Source: Polyangiaceae bacterium
GTDB taxonomy: Bacteria > Myxococcota_A > Polyangia > Polyangiales > Polyangiaceae
Assembly: GCA_025936115.1 (NCBI GenBank)
Contig: JAICTZ010000057.1
Coordinates: 1-36,980 of the forward strand
Direction of reading: 5' to 3'
Length of the DNA stretch: 36,980 nucleotides
A program made the translations under genes and the position numbers. Below, one piece after another: positions 30,837 to 36,980 of this stretch; the stretch's first letter is position 1; each line of letters starts with the position of its first letter. The notes beneath the pieces were generated by a model. That model searched no databases. It was not told the DNA's origin and saw nothing but the letters and a program-made list of their open reading frames with translations.

Positions 30837-33800
30837 ATGTTCAAGGTCGAGTGCCCCGGGTGCAACGCTCCCTATCAGGTCGATGAACGGAGGGTTCCGG
30901 CATCCGGCTTGAAGATGCGGTGCCCGAAGTGCGGCACGTCATTTCAAGTCGAACAGCCCGATGATGCGCGGCGCACGGGTCCGAGTCCCGTGCTCGGCGG
31001 CCCGATGCCGCCCGCACCCGCGGCCCCGGAGGGTGCTTCGCCGCCCGCGCCAGCGCGCAGCAACGTCGCGGCGCGGACCATGGTCGGCGTCGCTCCCTCG
31101 GCGCTCGGCATCAACGTTCCACCGCCGGCGCCCAAGCGCCCGCCTGCCGGCGCCGTGCTCGGCGCTGCGACCGCCGGCGCAAACTCCGCGACCAAGACTC
31201 CCGTGGGACCGCCGCCGCGGCCCGTGCCGCCGCAACCGCCTCCGCGTCCAGGCGTAAAACCTGCGCCGCCCGCGCCCGCTCGACCCGCGGCAGGCACTTC
31301 GGATTCGTATCGCGACAGCGCTTCGGATTTGGATCTGCCGGCACCCGGCCGCCCGAAAGCTGCTGCTCCGCCGCCCGCACCCGCGGCGCGCGCCATCGAA
31401 GCCGACGACTTACCGGCGATCCCCGAGCCGCGCGCACCCGAAGCGGCTTCGCTCGATCTCGACTTGCCAGCTGCCATTGCGCCACCGCCCATCGCGCTCG
31501 ACGTGGACCTGCCCGCTCCCGCGCGCCCGCGCGCGCCGAGCTTCAGCGACGCGATCGTTTCGGGCCGTCGGAGCGAGGAGCGCGACCTCGATTTGCCGGC
31601 GCCACGCGCGCCGGCGCTCGATCTGGATCTGCCCGACGTGGGCGCGCCCCGCGCGCCGAGCCTCGCGCCGCGCGGGGGGACCTTCGATCTCGACTTACCG
31701 GACGTGCTCGATGCTGGACTGCCGGAACCCATGCCGTCGGCGGGCAAAGGCGCGGCTCCGCGTGTCGCTTCGCGCCCAGGGCTGCCGGCGATTTCCGCCG
31801 AGCTGCCCTCGCCCGCGGCGGGACTGCCCGCAGTGAGCGGTCAGTTGCCCTCGCCGGCCGCGGGCCTGCCGGCCGTCGCGGCGGGTTTGCCGAGCCGCGC
31901 CGAGCCGCGCTCCGCCGACCCCTTCGCGGGCAACGTGGGAGCGGCGCCGGGGTTCGGTGAGCTCGATCTCGAGCTCGACCGACCGCAGCGACGCACGAGC
32001 GGCACCTTCGACGAGATCGAGTTGCCGCCCGTCATGCCGAGCGCGCGTCCGGCCGCGCCGAACTCGCCGCCTCACGGTCACGCGCTCGATCCGCTCGAAG
32101 CGGATCCCTTCGGTGAGGCACCGATTCCTTCCGTCCCCGCGCGAGGACCTGCCTCGGTGCCTTCGTTGACGCCGGCGACGAGCGGCGGCGGGGCCATCGT
32201 TCGCTCGACGGGAGGCGGCACCAGTTACGGCGAAGTGAACCTCGACGGTGGCGGAGGCTCGGGCCTCGACATGGACGCCCCGCTCGGAGGCTCCGTCGCG
32301 CCCCGCGTCGACGAGGACATGGAGTTTGGCGCCCTGCCACAGGAGCGCCAAGAACCTGCGGCTGCGACCGCTGCCGCACCGGCCATCGGGCAGGGCATGC
32401 CCGCGGTCAAACCGAAGCACCGCGCGCGCTGGCCGCTCCGGCTGTTCGGCGGCCTGCTCTTCGTTGCCGTGGCAGGCGGCTCGTTGTCGTTCGTGCCGGC
32501 GCTCGGTCCGTACGGCGCCTACTGGATCAGCGATCACCTGCGCGCGGGACAATACGCGCGCCTGCTCGACGAATCGATCGGCAACACGCGCCGCGCGTTC
32601 GGGCGCGATGTCTTCCCGGACGCGCGTCGAGCGCTCGCGTCGCTCGAGGAGGCGAGCGCGGGTGCGAGGCGCTTCGAGCCGCTCGCCGCCTACCTCGCGT
32701 TCGCGGGCTACTCGAGCGAGCTCCGCTTCGGGCGCGACGCCAGAACTCACTCGCGCGGCAGCGTCGTCGTGCGCGAGCTCCGCGACCCCAACGCCATGTA
32801 TGCCGACGCGGCGCGCGTCGCCAGTCGCGGCGTCGAAGGCGACCTGGCCGGCGCGCTCCAGGCCGCACGGGGGCTTGCTTCGGCGCGGCCCGGCGACGTC
32901 GATTTGAAGGTGCTCGTCGCCGAGCTCACCCTGCGCGGCAGCGACGCGCGCGAAGCCGTCACGGCCTGGGACGCCGTCGAAAAAGCGGAGCCGAGCGCGC
33001 GCGCTGCGTACGGCTCCGCGCGCGCCAAGTACGCGGCGGGCGACTTCGCCGGGGCGGAGGCCGCGGCGAAGCTGACGCTCACGCGCAATCCTGCGCATTT
33101 TTCGGCTCCGCTCTTGCTCGCCCGACTCGAGGCGCTCGTCAAAGGCGGAGACGAGCAAGCGACGGCGAGCGTCGAGCGGCTGCTCAAGACGCCGAACGCC
33201 GCCAGTCCCGAAGAGCTCGTGCTCGCTCAAACGCTGCTCGGCGACATCCACCTCGCGCGCGGTCACGTCGCGCTCGCCGAGAGCGCTTACGCGGGCGCGC
33301 TCAAGATCAATCCGACCTCGGCGCCCGCGCTCGTCGGCCTCGGTGAAGCACAGTTTCAAGGCGGCCGCTTCTCCGAGTCGCTCGCACGTTTCGAGGCGGC
33401 TTCGCAAACGGATCCGAGCGACGTGCGCGCACAAGTCGGCGCGGCCAAGAGCAAGCTCTCGCTCGATCGTATCGAGGACGCGACGCGGGCGCTCGCCGCG
33501 CTCGCCAAAGCCCAACCGAAGGACCCGAGCGTCGCGCTCTGGTACGGCCGCGCGCTCGAAGCTTCCGGCGATCGCGATCGCGCGAGCGCCGTCTACCGTA
33601 CGGCCATCGACGCCGCGGCGCCCTCGAGCGAGCTCGTGGGCGTCTACGTCGCGCTCGCCACCTTGCAAAATCAGAACGGCCAAGCCGAAGAAGCGCAAAA
33701 GACGCTCGCCGCGGCCAAGAAGAAACTTCCCGAATCGGGCCGGCTGCATCGCGCGCTCGGCCATCTGGCGCTCGATCAGAATCGGCTGCACGACGCCACG

Positions 33801-34835
33801 AGCGAGCTCAAGCGCGCGCTCGTGCTCGAGCCGGAGGATCTCACGGCGCGCTTCGAGCTCGGCGTGGCGGAGCGCCGGAGCCAGAACTACGACGCCGCGA
33901 CGAAGACGTTCGACGAAGTCGCGGCCGTAGACCGTGACCACCCGGGGCTCGCGCTCGAGCGCGGACTGATGTTCGAGGCGACGGGTCACGCCGCCGAAGC
34001 GCTCACGGCGTACGAAGGCGCGCTCGCGAAGGCGCCGAGCGACCCGGAGCTCATGCTGCGTGTCGGCTGCGGGCGCGTCTCGGCAGGCAAGGCGGTCGAA
34101 GCGGAGGAGCTCTTGCGCAAGGTCCTCGCGCTCAGGCCGAGCTCGGCGGAGACCAACCACTGCCTCGGTCGGGCGCTCCTCGCGCAGGAGAAAATCCCGG
34201 ACGCGCAGCGGTTCTTCGATCGCGCGGTCGAGCTCGATCCGCGCCGCGCCGAGTATCACCTCTACGCGGGTTGGGCCGCGAACGAAGCGCAGAACGTCGG
34301 CAAAGCCGACAAGGAGCTCGCGGCGGCGCTCGCGATCGACAACTCGCTCGCCGACGCCTACTGGCAACGCGGTGTGCTGCGCGCGCGGCAGGGAGCGGTG
34401 AAAGACGCCGTCGCCGACCTCACGCAGGCGCTCAAGCTCAATCCGGCGCGCGCCGACGCGCACGCGGCGCTCGCCGACACGTATTACGATCTCGGCCGCG
34501 AGCACGAAGCCCTCGCCGAATGGCAGAAGGCCGTACAGGCGCAGCCCGACAATCCCGTCTGGCGCTTCCGCTACGGCAAGCTCCTCGTCACGAACCAGAT
34601 GAACGAGGCGGGGCGCGTCGAGCTCGAGAAGGCGATCACCTGGGCGGAAAAGGCCGAGCAGCCTCCGCGCTGGCTGTGGGAAGCGCATCACTACCTCGCC
34701 CGTGCGCTCGGCAACCGGCCCGAGGCGGCCAGCCACTGGGAGCAATTCTTGCGGCTCGGCCCGCGCGACTCACCGTATCGACCCGAAGCGAAGAACGCAC
34801 TCGCGAAGCTCGGCCGTCCCTGGACGGGCGACTAG
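30837..34835 (+). CDS. Zinc-ribbon/TPR transmembrane protein (1332 residues)
   Basis: The N-terminus is an MJ0042-type zinc ribbon with Cys6, Cys9, Cys29 and Cys32. Residues about 45-520 are disordered and proline-rich, with six to eight copies of a DLDLP-type acidic motif (for example LDLPAPGRP, LDLDLPAAI, DVDLPAPARP, FDLDLPDV) and a duplicated LPSPAAGLPAV unit. One membrane segment lies at about 533-553. The rest, about 600-1332, is a long TPR array that should lie in the periplasm (ARFELGVAERRSQNYDAATKTFDEV and many more). A cytoplasmic zinc ribbon joined to a periplasmic domain is also seen in the myxobacterial gliding protein GltJ (AgmX), but no GYF or TonB-like domain is seen here. The ATG at 30837 has GAGG eight bases upstream; the longer open frame upstream is not protein-like. 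Confidence 0.9.
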   Translation: MFKVECPGCNAPYQVDERRVPASGLKMRCPKCGTSFQVEQPDDARRTGPSPVLGGPMPPAPAAPEGASPPAPARSNVAARTMVGVAPSALGINVPPPAPKRPPAGAVLGAATAGANSATKTPVGPPPRPVPPQPPPRPGVKPAPPAPARPAAGTSDSYRDSASDLDLPAPGRPKAAAPPPAPAARAIEADDLPAIPEPRAPEAASLDLDLPAAIAPPPIALDVDLPAPARPRAPSFSDAIVSGRRSEERDLDLPAPRAPALDLDLPDVGAPRAPSLAPRGGTFDLDLPDVLDAGLPEPMPSAGKGAAPRVASRPGLPAISAELPSPAAGLPAVSGQLPSPAAGLPAVAAGLPSRAEPRSADPFAGNVGAAPGFGELDLELDRPQRRTSGTFDEIELPPVMPSARPAAPNSPPHGHALDPLEADPFGEAPIPSVPARGPASVPSLTPATSGGGAIVRSTGGGTSYGEVNLDGGGGSGLDMDAPLGGSVAPRVDEDMEFGALPQERQEPAAATAAAPAIGQGMPAVKPKHRARWPLRLFGGLLFVAVAGGSLSFVPALGPYGAYWISDHLRAGQYARLLDESIGNTRRAFGRDVFPDARRALASLEEASAGARRFEPLAAYLAFAGYSSELRFGRDARTHSRGSVVVRELRDPNAMYADAARVASRGVEGDLAGALQAARGLASARPGDVDLKVLVAELTLRGSDAREAVTAWDAVEKAEPSARAAYGSARAKYAAGDFAGAEAAAKLTLTRNPAHFSAPLLLARLEALVKGGDEQATASVERLLKTPNAASPEELVLAQTLLGDIHLARGHVALAESAYAGALKINPTSAPALVGLGEAQFQGGRFSESLARFEAASQTDPSDVRAQVGAAKSKLSLDRIEDATRALAALAKAQPKDPSVALWYGRALEASGDRDRASAVYRTAIDAAAPSSELVGVYVALATLQNQNGQAEEAQKTLAAAKKKLPESGRLHRALGHLALDQNRLHDATSELKRALVLEPEDLTARFELGVAERRSQNYDAATKTFDEVAAVDRDHPGLALERGLMFEATGHAAEALTAYEGALAKAPSDPELMLRVGCGRVSAGKAVEAEELLRKVLALRPSSAETNHCLGRALLAQEKIPDAQRFFDRAVELDPRRAEYHLYAGWAANEAQNVGKADKELAAALAIDNSLADAYWQRGVLRARQGAVKDAVADLTQALKLNPARADAHAALADTYYDLGREHEALAEWQKAVQAQPDNPVWRFRYGKLLVTNQMNEAGRVELEKAITWAEKAEQPPRWLWEAHHYLARALGNRPEAASHWEQFLRLGPRDSPYRPEAKNALAKLGRPWTGD

Positions 34836-34900
34836 GCCGTCTCTCCCCCACGCGTGCCCGTCAACGTGCCCGTGCCCGACGTGCCCCACAAAACACGAAA

Positions 34901-34918
34901 GGCCGGCAACCGCCGGCC
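34901..34918. terminator. Intrinsic terminator hairpin between convergent genes
   Basis: GGCCGGC-AACC-GCCGGCC is a perfect 7-base stem with a 4-base loop. On the minus strand it is followed by TTTCGTGTTTTG, so it works best as the terminator of the small lipoprotein gene, and it also blocks transcription arriving from the TPR gene. Confidence 0.75.
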
Positions 34919-34929
34919 CTTCGTCGCAA

Positions 34930-34948
34930 AGTGAGTGTCTCACTCACT
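34930..34948. terminator. Second hairpin in the convergent gap
   Basis: AGTGAGTG-TCT-CACTCACT is a perfect 8-base stem with a 3-base loop, 20 bases after the stop of the small lipoprotein gene. It may act as a backup terminator with the hairpin at 34901-34918. Confidence 0.5.
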
Positions 34949-34968
34949 CGCGTCGCCGAGACGAAAGC

Positions 34969-35364
34969 TCAGCTCTTCGGTGCGGCGGGCTGCATGGCCG
35001 TAAAGTCATACATCCACGTCGCCACGCCCTCGCGCTTGTCCGGGGGATCGAGCTTGAGGCCGTTGATCGCCGTCGAGACACAGTTCGAGAGCTCGGCGGG
35101 CGCCGTCGTCCCCGCGGGATCGACCTGCACCTGCTTGATGAGACCCGTCTCCGCTTCGACCGTGAAGTGGACGGTGACCTTGCCCTGTAGGTCCTGCTTG
35201 CCCTTCAGCTGGGCGTCGTAGCAGGCCTTGATGTCGCCCGCCTTGGTGTCGAGCACCTTCTGCGTGGCGTCGCGGTAATCCTCGGGGCTCCGCGCGTAAA
35301 ACTGGCAGCCGGTGACACTGGCGAGCAGTGCGACCAGGCCGAACTTCAAAGAGATGGCTTCCAT
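34969..35364 (-). CDS. Small lipoprotein with AgmX/PglI C-terminal-like domain
   Basis: A 131-residue lipoprotein: MEAISLKFGLVALLASVTGC gives a signal peptide and lipobox, with the anchoring Cys at about 20. The mature part, CYDAQLKGKQDLQGKVTVHFTVEAETGLIKQVQV followed by ELSNCVSTAINGLKLDPP, follows the pattern of the AgmX/PglI C-terminal (TonB-like) domain widespread in myxobacteria: a Cys, a GKVTVHFTV strand, then a second Cys before a helix. Such domains occur at the ends of gliding-motility and other envelope proteins and probably bind partners. The ATG at 35364 has TAGGAG eight to nine bases upstream, which fixes the start. It lies 29 bases downstream of the OmpA-family gene on the same strand. 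Confidence 0.85.
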   Translation of the reverse strand: MEAISLKFGLVALLASVTGCQFYARSPEDYRDATQKVLDTKAGDIKACYDAQLKGKQDLQGKVTVHFTVEAETGLIKQVQVDPAGTTAPAELSNCVSTAINGLKLDPPDKREGVATWMYDFTAMQPAAPKS

Positions 35365-35393
35365 GGTTCGTACTCCTAGTGGTCGCGTCGCGG

Positions 35394-36191
35394 TCACTTC
35401 TTTTCTTCCTTCTTCTTCTCGGTCTTCTCTTCCTTCTTCTTTTCTTCCTTCTTCTTCTCGGCCTTGTCGTCCTTCTTGTCGGTCTTCTTGTCGTCCGCGG
35501 GCGCGACCTCGGGACTCTCGTTCTTCAGCGAGCGGGTCTTCTCTTCGAGCACGGTTTCTTTGCCCGTGGTGGCGTCGATCGACACCTTCTTGTGGGTCAC
35601 GTCCTGCTCGAGGATGTTGAACTCCACGCGCCGGTTCTTCTCGTGCAGCGCCTCGGCCTCTTCCTTGGTCTTGCCCTTGATCGCCTTGGGCGAGTCATCC
35701 TCGAGCGGCCGCTGTGAGCCGAAGCCCTTGGCTTCGAGGTGATCGGGCGAGACGCCGCCCTTTTCGACCAGGTACTGCATCACCGACTTCGCGCGCTCGT
35801 CGGAGAGCTTCAGGTTGTGCTTGGGATCGCCCTCGGAGCTCGCGTGACCTTCGATCCCGATCTTCTTGATGTGCGGGTTCTTTTTGATGGTCTCGGCGAT
35901 CTCGTTCATGAGGTCGAACGACTGCGGCAAGATCGTCGCCTTGTTGTATTCGAACTGAATCTTTTCGGTGATCTCGATCTTGTTGTCCTTGACCACGACC
36001 TTCGGCGGCGGTTCGGGCGCCTTCGGCGGAGGGGGTGGTGGAGGAGGAGGGGGCGGCGGCAGCTCGCCAACGACGGAGACCGGTCCCTTGCCGGAAAATA
36101 CCGTGGTCCCGCCGCACGCGACGAGGAGCGCCAACGAGGACGCCAAGAGGACAGCGGATGCGGGCCTATTGCCCGCGCCAAGGATCTTCAT
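35394..36191 (-). CDS. OmpA-family peptidoglycan-binding lipoprotein
   Basis: A 265-residue outer-membrane lipoprotein. MKILGAGNRP, a hydrophobic core and LLVAC (Cys at about 26) form the signal and lipobox. A run of twelve prolines (about residues 45-56) leads to an OmpA C-terminal domain, about 75-190: IGIEGHASSEGD, NLKLSDERAKSVMQYLVEKG and NRRVEFNI carry the Asp and Arg that hold diaminopimelate in the peptidoglycan. It should tie the outer membrane to the cell wall, like Pal. The tail is odd: about 30 residues of only Lys, Glu and Asp (KKTDKKDDKAEKKK and on), encoded by simple CTTCTT-like DNA. The ATG at 36191 has GGGGA nine bases before it. Not certainly Pal itself, since the tail and length differ. 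Confidence 0.92.
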   Translation of the reverse strand: MKILGAGNRPASAVLLASSLALLVACGGTTVFSGKGPVSVVGELPPPPPPPPPPPPKAPEPPPKVVVKDNKIEITEKIQFEYNKATILPQSFDLMNEIAETIKKNPHIKKIGIEGHASSEGDPKHNLKLSDERAKSVMQYLVEKGGVSPDHLEAKGFGSQRPLEDDSPKAIKGKTKEEAEALHEKNRRVEFNILEQDVTHKKVSIDATTGKETVLEEKTRSLKNESPEVAPADDKKTDKKDDKAEKKKEEKKKEEKTEKKKEEKK

Positions 36192-36312
36192 GAGATAAAA
36201 TCCCCTTTTTGGGTGAGGCCCGCGTTTTGTCACCTCGTGACCGCGCGCGTCAATGGGCATGGGCCGCCTGGGTGCGCCTGCCGTCTGGTTATGAAATTAC
36301 TTAGGTAAATCA

Positions 36313-36330
36313 ATCGGCCATTGGGCCGAT
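36313..36330 (-). terminator. Hairpin after the sigma factor gene
   Basis: ATCGGCC-ATTG-GGCCGAT is a perfect 7-base stem with a 4-base loop, about 100 bases beyond the sigma factor stop. On the minus strand it is followed by an AT-rich stretch (TGATTTACC), so it may be its terminator. The AT-rich bases just beyond (about 36282-36312) are the likeliest promoter region of the OmpA gene. Confidence 0.5.
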
Positions 36331-36425
36331 GCTCGCGTCGAGCGCAGCTGGGCCTCGATTCGCGCAGGATCACCGCACGAACGTGCTCGCGACGCGCTGC
36401 CGCAACGTGCGGGCGAGCCTTCGAA

Positions 36426-36980
<555 letters not shown>

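Noticed and set aside
31695..34745. A 1016-residue minus-strand frame opposite the zinc-ribbon/TPR gene
   Set aside because: Composition is Arg/Glu/Ala-rich with no domains, whereas the plus frame has a zinc ribbon, a membrane span and TPRs.

Overview
The window is a high-GC stretch whose gene content suggests a myxobacterium (Myxococcota, perhaps the Polyangiales; inferred, not tested). The pointers are an MJ0042-type zinc-ribbon/TPR membrane protein, a small lipoprotein resembling the AgmX/PglI C-terminal domain, a Stig1-like cysteine-rich lipoprotein with a Gly/Ala/Thr linker, very large TPR proteins, and dense runs of genes overlapping by 4 bases.

Layout. 1-693: the right end of a CRISPR array (nine full 36-base repeats plus a truncated tenth), with no cas genes in the window. 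714-3205: a cysteine-rich lipoprotein and a 1-Cys peroxiredoxin, both on the minus strand. 3288-11295: a tightly packed nine-gene minus-strand operon, read from right to left: a NeuB-type synthase without a SAF domain, a membrane di-iron hydroxylase, a GT-B-like transferase, an SpsF-type cytidylyltransferase, the N and C halves of a split transketolase, a class III aminotransferase, a PtmA-like SDR and a KdsC-type phosphatase. 11600-14121: a MATE transporter, a small hypothetical gene and a HAD hydrolase. 14181-17373: a coupled minus-strand set of DUF971 protein, GT4 glycosyltransferase and gamma-glutamyltransferase. 17451-19655: rpsU, an Asp-box membrane protein and a small lipoprotein. 19705-30716: two giant TPR proteins, translationally coupled, preceded by a parvulin-like protein. 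30837-34835: the zinc-ribbon/TPR membrane protein on the plus strand. 34969-36191: two envelope lipoproteins, one with an OmpA domain. 36426-36980: the C-terminal part of the primary sigma factor, running off the right edge.

How it works together. The main candidate for something undescribed is the 3288-11295 operon. Its enzymes fit the making and CMP-activation of an amino-modified 3-deoxy-2-ulosonic acid from a phosphorylated aldose: the transketolase pair supplies or reshapes the aldose phosphate, the NeuB-type enzyme adds phosphoenolpyruvate, the KdsC-type enzyme removes the phosphate, the SDR and aminotransferase place an amino group, and the SpsF-type enzyme makes the CMP sugar. The transferase and membrane hydroxylase would belong to glycan or lipid assembly. 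The hallmark genes of the Neu5Ac, legionaminic and pseudaminic acid routes (UDP-GlcNAc 2-epimerase, UDP-sugar dehydratase, N-acetyltransferase) are absent from the window. The right third looks like a cell-envelope and protein-interaction neighbourhood. All functions are inferred from sequence motifs; nothing was searched against a database.
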